Notes under the pieces: model-generated | Databases searched by the model: none | Seen by the model: only the letters and a program-made list of their open reading frames with translations | Told to the model about the DNA's origin: nothing | Translations under genes and position numbers: made by a program | DNA from: an uncultured Bacteroides sp. | Lineage (GTDB): Bacteria; Bacteroidota; Bacteroidia; Bacteroidales; Bacteroidaceae | DNA length: 64,000 nt | Assembly (NCBI RefSeq): GCF_910585845.1 | Contig: NZ_CAJUHF010000008.1 | Span: 35,942 to 99,941 of the forward strand | Direction of reading: 5' to 3' | Shown: positions 43,001-50,113 of the stretch, piece by piece | Position numbering within the stretch: the stretch's first letter is position 1 | Layout of the letters: each line of letters opens with the position of its first letter

Positions 43001-45782
43001 CAATAAGTTAAGGTTGTACAATGCAAGCCTGCAGGAGCAACAGGTGCCCAAACTCTTAACTGAACTTAACCTCTATGACAAGCACAAGAAGATTGTTCTG
43101 GAACAGTCTGCCGAATTATCGACCTGCTTCGGCTTCTTAGGAAGGAAGAACAAGGAAAAATGGGATGACATTGACTGCACATTGAAAAAACTTCCCCTAA
43201 TTTACCAAGTTGTAGTGGAGTATGCCGAACTAACCGGACAACCGTTTAGCAATATCCTTAACCATATTTCAAACCGGATTGATATCGACTGGAATGCCTT
43301 CAAACAAACGAATGAAAAGAGCTTCCGACAGATAGCCGATACCATTCAGGAACTGAATGAGGAACTTGTCCGCATGAATGCGATATGCAGCATGCAATTG
43401 CCCGACAATAACCTGGAGACGGAACTGCCTGACCTTTTCCACACATGGCTGACACACTTCAACCGGATAAGGGATTGGGAACAATGGTGCCTACGCAAAA
43501 GAGAACTGGAGAAAGAACACCCGACAGTGATCAGTTACATCACCAACAATCACAAGACGGGAGCCGAAGCCGCCAAGGCCTACAGCAAAGGGATCTATCA
43601 TCAGTTGGCTGTCAAAGCCGTCAATGCTGACGAAACCTTGCGGCTTTTCAACGGTCTGCTGTTCGAGGAGGTGATTGCCAAATATAAATCGCTGAACATC
43701 GAATTCCAAGAGTTAAGCAAAAAAGAACTATATGGAAGGTTGGCATCCAAGATCCCCACCCTGACTATGGAAGCTGCCGCCAGCTCTGAGATGGGAATAC
43801 TGAAAAGAAACATCACCAACGGAGGACGCGGAACATCCATCCGCAGAATCATAGACCAAATCCCTACGCTATTGCCCAAACTATGCCCATGCATGCTGAT
43901 GAGCCCGATATCCGTAGCCCAATATATCGATTTGAATGGAGAGAAGTTCGACCTTGTCATCTTCGATGAAGCCTCCCAGATGCCTACCAGTGAGGCTGTA
44001 GGGGCAATCGCACGCGGCAAGGCATTGGTTGTTGTGGGCGACCCGAAACAAATGCCGCCCACAAGTTTCTTCTCCTCCTCGCAGGTTGATGAAGAGGAAG
44101 CTGAATTTGATGACATGGAAAGCATCCTAGACGACTGCATATCATTGTCGTTACCTTCCCGTCATCTGACCTGGCACTACCGCAGCAAGCACGAGAGCCT
44201 TATTGCTTTCAGCAACTCGCAATATTACGACGGAAGGTTGTACACCTTCCCTTCCGTAGACGACAGAGTTTCCAAAGTACGCATGGTTCACGTAGATGGT
44301 ACGTACGACAAGGGACGCACCCGCAGCAACCGCGCTGAAGCTGAAGCCATCGTAAAGGAAATCGTGCATCGGTTGCAAACACCGGAACTTGCCGAAAAGA
44401 GTATTGGCGTAGTCTCTTTCAGCCAAGTACAACAAAACCTGATAGAAGACATCCTGATAGAGGAACTGAACAAATATCCCGCATTAGAAGAGAAAGCTTT
44501 TCAGAGCAGCGAACCGATCTTTATCAAAAACCTGGAGAACGTGCAAGGAGACGAACGTGACGTCATCCTGTTCTCTATCGGCTACGGTCCAGACAAGCAT
44601 GGCAATGTATCCATGAATTTCGGTCCTCTGAACAACCAGGGAGGAGAACGTCGCCTGAACGTGGCAGTATCTCGTGCGCGCTATGAAATGATCATCTTCT
44701 CCACCCTGCGATCCGAACAAATCGACTTGAAGCGTACAAAGTCGAAAGGCGTGGAGGGACTGAAAAGATTCTTGGAATTTGCCGAGCGTGGCACCTCCCC
44801 TATTCCCGCTGTCCAACTCCAGAATCAGAAACAGAGTGACTTGATAACCTTAATTGCGCAAGAGCTTACGCAACGCGGCTATAAAGTAGATACACTGGTA
44901 GGACGTTCGAGCTTTAAAGTCGACTTGGCTATCGTCAATCCGGAGCAACCGGATACGTACATTCTGGGAATACTTTGCGACGGCAAGAACTATTACGAGA
45001 CCAAAACCACCAGAGACCGCGAGGTTGTGCAGCCCCATGTTTTGCAGATGCTTCGTTGGAACATCATGCGTGTATGGTCGGTCGACTGGTTCGAACACAA
45101 AGAGAATGTCGTGAAACGTATTATCAGCAAACTGGAGGATGCCCAAAAAAGGAAGGAACCTTTCGCGCCCCAACCTGCCGCCCCGCTGAAAACATTCACC
45201 GTAGCCCATGAACCTATTGTACCACTGCTCAACATCCGCGAAAGAGATTACGTGTTTGCCAACCTGCGCGAAGTCAAATTCGCTACAGATATTGATGAAG
45301 TCCTGGCCTCTCCTGAGCTGGTAAAAAAACAACTTGAGCAGATCATACTGATAGAACAGCCCATAACAAATACGTTGCTATACAAAAGGATAGTGCAAAT
45401 ATGGAGAATAAACAGAGTGACACCCCGCCTGCAAACATTTATCGACGGCCTCTTGCAGGATGCATATAAAGATCCGCAATCCGGAACTCAAACCATCTAC
45501 TGGGAGAATAAAGAGAAAGCAAAGGACGACGACTTCTTCCGTGCCGACTCCAAACGTGACATTTTGGATATACCGATCATGGAGGTTATCAGTGCCACCC
45601 ATTATGCCATAGAACAACAAATATCCATGCCCATAGAAGACCTGAAACGAGTAATTGCCCAACTCCTCGGCTTCAACAGAAGGAATGCAAACATAGATAT
45701 TGCAACTGATAAAGCCATACAGACTCTAATAGAAAGAGGAGTATGCAGGTATGCAGATGGAATGGTTTCCCTGAACGATTGA
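40002..45782 (+). CDS. Hhe-like anti-phage protein: transglutaminase-like/DUF4011/SF1 helicase/Vsr-like nuclease/DUF3320
   Basis: This 1926-residue protein matches the single-gene Hhe defence architecture. Residues about 215-260 have a transglutaminase-like Cys/His pair (LGTCIDLTLLYASCLEAIG, KGHILIGAWL). DUF4011 follows (KQMIWERKLLDFSLRNNLIN, about 370). The SF1/Upf1-type helicase has Walker A LHGPPGTGKSQT (about 690), Walker B VIFDEASQMPTSEAVGA (about 1320), SRHLTWHYRSKHESLI and the C-terminal RRLNVAVSRARYEMI. A PD-(D/E)xK, Vsr-like nuclease comes next (SSFKVDLAIVNP, then LGILCDGKNYYETKTTRDRE, about 1640-1680). DUF3320 ends it (about 1840-1920). It has no partner gene. Defence is inferred from family knowledge. 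Confidence 0.85.
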   Translation: MGNNNAIAGTFNGNVRLDYLPCINYAMIHNHVLSCSFCELSNSDTADWEHVKVAIDGELIKHSESNLDLIPQGKHVQISNLEISPENTKLIELTEGIDTHFTLTVTISDERVYQQEFPIKLMAYDQWAGISIMPALLAAFVTPNHPLLSRISIKASQFLEKWTGNSSLDEYQTQDPNRVRAQVAAVYEALRSESLVYSTIPASFEVIGQRIRLVDNVLTSKLGTCIDLTLLYASCLEAIGIRPLLVLLKGHILIGAWLTEDLYHQTVGDDASFLLKGSTNGINDIVLVETTTLTSSENVTFEEAVDTAQKELKRERNFDLFIDVHRCRLEGIRPLPQRIKCNGEWQIENTGIEHKNATTEVNQLDRYEIKLDNCKEKITKQMIWERKLLDFSLRNNLINIRLGKRVIPFISHKIDNLEDHLQAGENYQILPNPIKVKIEPNANEMYDSSRWKEDLKELVISELENKRLRSYLTESELQNSLKFIYRASRTAIEENGANSLFLVLGILKWYESTKSVKPRFAPILLLPVDIIRRGGTNRYTIRTRDEEIILNITLVELLKQQFNINLSGLMPLPKDNNGADVKKIFAAIRVCIRDMKGWDVVEESMLGLFSFNKFVMWNDIHSNAEKLKENAIIASLMENRIQWQDNVPEVDAREIDKTCAPDDFSIPIDVDSSQLEAVIESGEGKSFILHGPPGTGKSQTITNMIANALYKGKRVLFVAEKMAALSVVQDRLTKIGLDPFCLELHSNKVTKSHFLAQLQKAIKAIHIQSPAEFKKTSAQLFERRKQLIGYMEALHQPHASGLSLYDCITNYLSIQGDELSFDLSLLDNITKDKIKLLCEKIQELDTVFQITGHPQEHPLKGLEPYNASLENCQRIKDGIEHINQLFAQVMSYKKHLTDSLAISIPDTWEGISWINRICDLLASLPYLNKTLLETGGNDTLIEEWKEIVRSGRERDRIRTELGKEYAPQLFEENAFALQQEWNAIGMKWFLPKFFAKRAYLNKLRLYNASLQEQQVPKLLTELNLYDKHKKIVLEQSAELSTCFGFLGRKNKEKWDDIDCTLKKLPLIYQVVVEYAELTGQPFSNILNHISNRIDIDWNAFKQTNEKSFRQIADTIQELNEELVRMNAICSMQLPDNNLETELPDLFHTWLTHFNRIRDWEQWCLRKRELEKEHPTVISYITNNHKTGAEAAKAYSKGIYHQLAVKAVNADETLRLFNGLLFEEVIAKYKSLNIEFQELSKKELYGRLASKIPTLTMEAAASSEMGILKRNITNGGRGTSIRRIIDQIPTLLPKLCPCMLMSPISVAQYIDLNGEKFDLVIFDEASQMPTSEAVGAIARGKALVVVGDPKQMPPTSFFSSSQVDEEEAEFDDMESILDDCISLSLPSRHLTWHYRSKHESLIAFSNSQYYDGRLYTFPSVDDRVSKVRMVHVDGTYDKGRTRSNRAEAEAIVKEIVHRLQTPELAEKSIGVVSFSQVQQNLIEDILIEELNKYPALEEKAFQSSEPIFIKNLENVQGDERDVILFSIGYGPDKHGNVSMNFGPLNNQGGERRLNVAVSRARYEMIIFSTLRSEQIDLKRTKSKGVEGLKRFLEFAERGTSPIPAVQLQNQKQSDLITLIAQELTQRGYKVDTLVGRSSFKVDLAIVNPEQPDTYILGILCDGKNYYETKTTRDREVVQPHVLQMLRWNIMRVWSVDWFEHKENVVKRIISKLEDAQKRKEPFAPQPAAPLKTFTVAHEPIVPLLNIRERDYVFANLREVKFATDIDEVLASPELVKKQLEQIILIEQPITNTLLYKRIVQIWRINRVTPRLQTFIDGLLQDAYKDPQSGTQTIYWENKEKAKDDDFFRADSKRDILDIPIMEVISATHYAIEQQISMPIEDLKRVIAQLLGFNRRNANIDIATDKAIQTLIERGVCRYADGMVSLND

Positions 45783-45817
45783 GGCCGTTCGGCAGGAAAC
45801 CTCCGCTTCTGCGTTCG

Positions 45818-45860
45818 TTACTTTACTTTACTTTACTTTACTTCACTTCACTCCACTCCA
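45818..45860. repeat. Pentanucleotide tandem repeat between convergent genes
   Basis: A run of TACTT units drifts through CACTT and CACTC to CATTC and AATTC, about nine units in all. It fills the gap between the Hhe-like gene and pflA and reaches the pflA stop codon. The graded change of unit suggests old slippage followed by point mutation. Confidence 0.75.
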
Positions 45861-45861
45861 T

Positions 45862-46620
45862 TCAATTCACAATTACCGTGTCAAAGTATTGCTTGAACAA
45901 TGCCTCGGCACGTTCCAATTGTTCGGGAGTATTTTCTTTTACTTCTTTCAACTTGTATTCCCATCCCATCGCTTCGTATTTGTGCACACCCAGCCGATGG
46001 TAAGGAAGTATCTCCACACGCTTTACGCTGTTATATCTACCCAGATGTTCGCCCAGGCTGCAGATGTCCTCTTCAAAGTCGCTGTATCCCGGCACCAGCA
46101 CGTAGCGCAACCAGAAGGGATGCCCATGCTCCTCCAGCCAGGCGGCAGTCTGCAAAGTCCGGTGATTAGTACATCCGGTCAGGTATTTATGGCGTTCGAG
46201 GTTGAACTCTTTGATATCCAGCAAGACTAAGTCTGTCAGTCCCAACAGTTCTTCTACCTGCTCGTTCCACACGCCTCCGTTGGAATCCAAGCAGATATGA
46301 ATACCGTTAGCTTTCAGTTCTTTGAACAAAGGGATAAGTGCCTTTGCCTGCAATGTCGGTTCGCCACCGGAGAAGGTAATTCCTCCCTTCTTCCCGAAGA
46401 AGGCTTTTTGGCTGATTGCCATTTGCAGAATCTCTTCCGGCGGAGTAGCCGTACCCCCTTTCGTGTCTATCGTGTCCGGATTGGCACAATACAGGCAACG
46501 AAAAGGACAACCTTGCAGAAAGACCACGAGACGCAAACCGGGACCATCGAAAGTACCCATCGACTCGTAAGAGTGGACCTTAATGAGTGGAGAGTGGAAA
46601 GTGGAGAGTGGAGAGTTCAT
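45862..46620 (-). CDS. pflA: Pyruvate formate-lyase activating enzyme
   Basis: This 252-residue radical SAM enzyme makes the glycyl radical on PflB. The iron-sulfur motif is CPFRCLYC (CX3CX2C), the SAM-binding GGE is in ITFSGGEPTLQ, and GTFDGPGLRLVVFLQGC and the C-terminal LPYHRLGVHKYEAMG are typical. The first residues (MNSPLSTFHSP) are encoded by a heptanucleotide repeat, and there is no in-frame ATG nearer to the conserved IKVHSYESMG, so an unusual repeat-derived extension seems to be translated. It is followed upstream by pflB, with a palindromic repeat between them. Confidence 0.93.
   Translation of the reverse strand: MNSPLSTFHSPLIKVHSYESMGTFDGPGLRLVVFLQGCPFRCLYCANPDTIDTKGGTATPPEEILQMAISQKAFFGKKGGITFSGGEPTLQAKALIPLFKELKANGIHICLDSNGGVWNEQVEELLGLTDLVLLDIKEFNLERHKYLTGCTNHRTLQTAAWLEEHGHPFWLRYVLVPGYSDFEEDICSLGEHLGRYNSVKRVEILPYHRLGVHKYEAMGWEYKLKEVKENTPEQLERAEALFKQYFDTVIVN
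46585..46617. repeat. Heptanucleotide tandem repeat over the pflA start
   Basis: Four to five units of GAGTGGA/AAGTGGA type cover the first eleven codons of pflA. A change of one unit would shift the reading frame between the start codon and the conserved protein. Confidence 0.75.
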
Positions 46621-46674
46621 TGAAGTGAGTTTTTGGTTGATTTGACTATAATAAACTGATTAATTCATTGAAAT

Positions 46675-46768
46675 GGGGATGTGTCAAAACTCTTTTTTGA
46701 GAAAATCCCCCTGCTACAAATAGCTGTGGCAGGGGGAATCTTTCAATTTGGGCATTATGACACACCCT
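46675..46768 (+). repeat. Dispersed ~100-base palindromic repeat, copy C
   Basis: It runs from GGGGATGTGTCA to TGACACACCCTT and has the core pair CCCCCTGC/GCAGGGGG around TACAAATAGCTGTG. It closely matches copy B. It lies between pflB and pflA, where it may lower pflA expression relative to pflB. Confidence 0.85.
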
Positions 46769-46785
46769 TATTAAAGATTTTCAAC

Positions 46786-49014
46786 TTAGAAACGTTCGTG
46801 GAACGAACGGCTAATGACTTCCAACTGATGCTCACGGCTCAACTTCACGAAGTTCACCGCATAACCGGAAACGCGAATGGTGAGTTGCGGATACTTTTCC
46901 GGATGTTCCATAGCATCTTCCAGCATCTCACGGTTCAGCACATTCACATTCAGATGATGCGCGCCTTTGGTGAAGTAGCCATCCATCATGGTCACCAGAT
47001 TCTCGACACGGTCTTCCGCCGTCGGACCGAGAGACTTCGGAACGATGGAGAACGTATTACTGATACCATCCTGCGAATCGCGGTAACGCAGTTTGGCCAC
47101 AGAGCTCAGTGACGCAATCGCACCGTTCTTGTCGCGTCCGTGCATCGGATTGGCACCCGGAGCGAAAGCCACACCTTTGGCACGTCCGTCGGGAGTGGCA
47201 CCTGTCTTCTTGCCATACATCACATTGGAAGTAATGGTCAGCAGCGAAAGGGTCGGACGGGCATTCTTGTAAACGGGGAGCTTCTTCAGTTCTTCGCTGA
47301 AGTAATAGACCAGATCTACACCCAGATGGTCTACACGGTCGTCATTGTTTCCAAAGCAAGGGAATGTACCTTCAATGTCGAAACCTTCCGTCAGACCTAT
47401 ATCGTTGCGGCGAGCCGTAACCTTTGCATTCTTGATGGCGGACAGCGAATCGATAGCAATGGAAAGACCTGCCACACCGTAAGCCAGATTGATACGTGGG
47501 TTAGTGTCTACAAATGCCATCTGCGCTTTCTCGTAGTAATACTTATCATGCATATAGTGGATGATGTTCATCGCCTCATTGTACACACGGGCAATTTCCG
47601 TCAGCACTTTCTTGTAGTTTGCCATCACCTCTTCGAAGTTCAGGACATCGCTCGTCAGCACAGGGATGCCTTTCACCATCACCGTACCCGTGTTTTCGCA
47701 GCGTCCGCCATTGATGGCAAGCAGCAACGCCTTTGCCAGATTGGCACGTGCGCCGAAGAACTGGATTTGCTTTCCGATAGCCTGATAGGACACGCAGCAG
47801 GCGATTCCGTAATCGTCGCAGTTACGCACTTCGCGCATCAGGTTGTCGTTCTCGTATTGGATGGAGCTGGTGTCTACCGAAACTTTGGCACAGAAATCCT
47901 TGAAGCCTTCCGGAAGTTCGGGGCTCCACAATATCGTCAAGTTCGGCTCGGGAGAAGGACCGAGGTTGTAGAGTGTCTGCAGAAAACGGAAAGAGGTCTT
48001 GGTCACCTTCACACGTCCATCGTTGAAACGTCCGCCAATGGCTTCCGTCACCCAAGTCGGGTCGCCGGCAAAAATGTCGTTGTACGACTGCATACGCAAG
48101 TGGCGCACCATACGGAGCTTGATGACAAACTGGTCAATCAATTCCTGTGCAAACGTCTCGTCGATGTTTCCGTGTGCCAGATCATATTCAATGAAGATAT
48201 CGAGGAACGAAGAAACGTTACCCAGCGACATGGCGGCACCATCCTGTTCTTTTACGGCAGCCAGGTAAGCCATGTACACCCATTGCACAGCCTCTTGTGC
48301 AGAAGTTGCCGGACGGCTGAGGTCAAGGCCATAATATTCGCCCATCACCTTGATGTCCTTTAGTGCCTTGATTTGTTCGGCCACCTCTTCGCGCAGACGG
48401 ATACGCTCTTCGGTCATTGGACCAGTCAGGCCGCGCAGGTCTTCCTTCTTCGTTTCGATAAGGCGGTCTATTCCATAGAGTGCCAGACGACGGTAGTCAC
48501 CGATGATACGTCCGCGTGCATAGTTATCGGGCAATCCGGTGAGGAAGCCTAACGAACGGAATGAGCGGATCTCTTCCGTGTAGACATCGAACACGCCGTC
48601 GTTGTGCGTCTTCCGGTAGTGAGTGAAGATATCTTTCACCTTGTCGTCTACTTCCACTCCATTTTCACGGCAAGCTTTCATCACTACATTGATACCGCCA
48701 AAGGGTTTAATGGCGCGTTTCAAGAGTTCGTCTGTCTGCAAGCCGACGATAAGTTCGTTCTCCTTATCTATATAGCCAGCCTGATGTGAAGTAATGGTAG
48801 ATACGGTATGTGGGTCAAGGGAACGGACGCCGTTATTGGATCTCTCTTCTTCGAGTGCTTTCAGGCAAATTTCCCAGACTTTCTTCGTACGTTCGGTAGG
48901 TCCTTGCAGGAAAGATGCGTCACCCGTATAAGGCGTAATGTTCTTACTAACGAAATCACTGACATTGATTTCTTTGCTCCAAAGCCCGTCAATAAAGGTT
49001 TTGTTCAATTCCAT
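46786..49014 (-). CDS. pflB: Formate C-acetyltransferase (pyruvate formate-lyase)
   Basis: This glycyl radical enzyme cleaves pyruvate with CoA to acetyl-CoA and formate in anaerobic metabolism. The start at 49014 (MELNKTFIDGLWSKEI) gives 742 residues, the usual length; an ATG at 49023 adds three residues, and the longest frame would add 28 unconserved ones that overlap the promoter. The active-site Cys pair is in GIACCVSYQAIG. The radical Gly lies in TIRVSGYAVNFVKLS near the C-terminus. It is transcribed with pflA downstream and has a striking palindrome on its promoter. Confidence 0.95.
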   Translation of the reverse strand: MELNKTFIDGLWSKEINVSDFVSKNITPYTGDASFLQGPTERTKKVWEICLKALEEERSNNGVRSLDPHTVSTITSHQAGYIDKENELIVGLQTDELLKRAIKPFGGINVVMKACRENGVEVDDKVKDIFTHYRKTHNDGVFDVYTEEIRSFRSLGFLTGLPDNYARGRIIGDYRRLALYGIDRLIETKKEDLRGLTGPMTEERIRLREEVAEQIKALKDIKVMGEYYGLDLSRPATSAQEAVQWVYMAYLAAVKEQDGAAMSLGNVSSFLDIFIEYDLAHGNIDETFAQELIDQFVIKLRMVRHLRMQSYNDIFAGDPTWVTEAIGGRFNDGRVKVTKTSFRFLQTLYNLGPSPEPNLTILWSPELPEGFKDFCAKVSVDTSSIQYENDNLMREVRNCDDYGIACCVSYQAIGKQIQFFGARANLAKALLLAINGGRCENTGTVMVKGIPVLTSDVLNFEEVMANYKKVLTEIARVYNEAMNIIHYMHDKYYYEKAQMAFVDTNPRINLAYGVAGLSIAIDSLSAIKNAKVTARRNDIGLTEGFDIEGTFPCFGNNDDRVDHLGVDLVYYFSEELKKLPVYKNARPTLSLLTITSNVMYGKKTGATPDGRAKGVAFAPGANPMHGRDKNGAIASLSSVAKLRYRDSQDGISNTFSIVPKSLGPTAEDRVENLVTMMDGYFTKGAHHLNVNVLNREMLEDAMEHPEKYPQLTIRVSGYAVNFVKLSREHQLEVISRSFHERF

Positions 49015-49062
49015 AATATTCATTTTGTTAGTGGGTAAATGTAATGTTATCCTTTCGGGCTG

Positions 49063-49089
49063 CAAAATTACGGAAATATTTCCGTAATT
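49063..49089 (-). promoter_or_regulatory. pflB promoter overlapped by a perfect 24-base palindrome
   Basis: On the minus strand TAATTTTG (49070-49063) is an exact -7 element. It overlaps the palindrome AATTACGGAAAT/ATTTCCGTAATT at 49066-49089. A protein bound there would cover the promoter, so this is a strong operator candidate. The site does not resemble the usual Fnr or Crp boxes. Confidence 0.65.
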
Positions 49090-49192
49090 ACAGGCATATA
49101 CATGCATTTTTTATGTTGAACAGCATAAATTAAGGATTTGGAACCTATTCTTTTCCTATTCTCATACTCCCTCGCGTATTCCCATACTCTCC

Positions 49193-49254
49193 CGAACATA
49201 CCCATTATTCTCTTGCATATCCCTATTACGCTCTTGCATACCCCTACTACTCTC
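49193..49254. repeat. Imperfect 21-base tandem repeat
   Basis: Three units of about 21 bases end in CTC and carry ATACCC or ATATCC (49193-49212, 49213-49233, 49234-49254). Further degenerate units lie upstream to about 49155. It lies upstream of pflB in a gap (49090-49693) that otherwise holds the repeat at 49361 and the tRNA promoter. Confidence 0.6.
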
Positions 49255-49360
49255 ATACACACGCGTGCGTATATTTTTAAAAGTATTTTCCATTTTTATC
49301 TACCATCTACAAGGATTTGGATATTTGGAATTCAATCGGCTTAATATCAATAGACTTCTC

Positions 49361-49415
49361 GGTAAACCTAAGGTTTAGACATGCGAAGTTAAGGTTTAGC
49401 GCCATAAACGTCAGC
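49361..49415 (-). repeat. Dispersed repeat with AACCTTAACTT/AGGTTTAC boxes, copy 2
   Basis: The minus strand reads like 22795-22847: GCTGACGTTTA, then TAAACCTTAACTT, then AGGTTTACC. The AAACCTAAGGTTT core at 49364-49376 is itself palindromic. Confidence 0.45.
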
Positions 49416-49623
49416 TTCATACACTACAAAGTGAACTGTACTGGATTTAGAGAACAAACAAGCAACTGCCATCATGACATTAGAACAAGAAATGCAAACT
49501 TATTATAGAACATAATGCCATTTACGCCCATTCCACAGCAATCCGGATAGAGGGTATTACACGCCTCAACCCCAATAAAAATGAAAAAAGCGTGTTCGTT
49601 TCTAAAGTTTTTCTCTAAAAACA

Positions 49624-49654
49624 TTTGTATTATCAAAAAAGAGTCGTATCTTTG
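49624..49654 (+). promoter_or_regulatory. Promoter of tRNA-Ser(UGA)
   Basis: TTTG (49624-49627), a 19-base spacer and TATCTTTG (49647-49654) are a perfect Bacteroides promoter. Transcription would begin about 33 bases before the tRNA. Confidence 0.88.
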
Positions 49655-49693
49655 CACCGATTTAAGAGAGAAGCACTCCCTAAAAGAATTTTT

Positions 49694-49778
49694 GGAGAGG
49701 TGGCAGAGTGGTCGATTGCGGCGGTCTTGAAAACCGTTGAACTGCGAGGTTCCCGGGGTTCGAATCCCTGTCTCTCCG
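49694..49778 (+). tRNA. tRNA-Ser, anticodon UGA
   Basis: The 85-base sequence folds as a class II tRNA with acceptor GGAGAGG/TCTCTCC, D-loop GGTCGATTGCGG, anticodon stem-loop CGGTCTTGAAAACCG (anticodon TGA), a long variable arm and T-loop GGTTCGAATCC. CCA is not encoded. It has its own promoter and terminator. Confidence 0.96.
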
Positions 49779-49802
49779 CAAAAACAGAAAAATAAAATTT
49801 GT

Positions 49803-49833
49803 AAGTCCTTGAATTTCAATAATTCAGGGACTT
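49803..49833 (+). terminator. Terminator after tRNA-Ser(UGA)
   Basis: AAGTCCTTGAATT (49803-49815) pairs with AATTCAGGGACTT (49821-49833) with one mismatch and is followed by TTCTTTTTC. Confidence 0.8.
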
Positions 49834-50069
49834 TTCTTTTTCTGATACTCCCCCTTTTACTCCCCCTATCTTTTATATTCATTTAACCCCTGCCATATTC
49901 TAAAATATTGCTTATCATATGATCGCAGTTTGGTTATTCATTCCAAAATATATTTAGCATTATAACCCCAAAGCACTTCTTGATGAGATGCGTTATACAC
50001 GAAATGCCCCACTCAACTCTCAACGAAGGATTGAGCACACAGAAAGAGGATAAATAGAAATACATTCAT

Positions 50070-50077
50070 TACCTTTG
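50070..50077 (+). promoter_or_regulatory. Candidate -7 element of the radical SAM gene
   Basis: TACCTTTG matches TAnnTTTG 37 bases before the ATG at 50114. A -33 element is not evident. An ATG at 50075 lies inside this element and is therefore not the start. Confidence 0.55.
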
Positions 50078-50113
50078 CCATCGTTTTTTGTAATACCAAT
50101 CCTATATAATAAG

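Noticed and set aside
47140..48363. 407-codon plus-strand frame opposite pflB
   Set aside because: It lies wholly antisense to pyruvate formate-lyase, and its protein is His/Arg-rich without any family feature.
49015..49107. N-terminal extension of PflB from the ATG at 49107
   Set aside because: The extension would be encoded by the promoter and the 24-base palindrome; the family starts at MELNKTF.
49694..49860. Integrative-element attachment site at tRNA-Ser(UGA)
   Set aside because: There is no integrase gene and no second copy of the tRNA 3' end in the window.
49472..49882. 136-codon minus-strand frame across tRNA-Ser(UGA)
   Set aside because: It contains the GETGIRTPG translation that tRNA genes give when read in the wrong strand; the tRNA explains the sequence.
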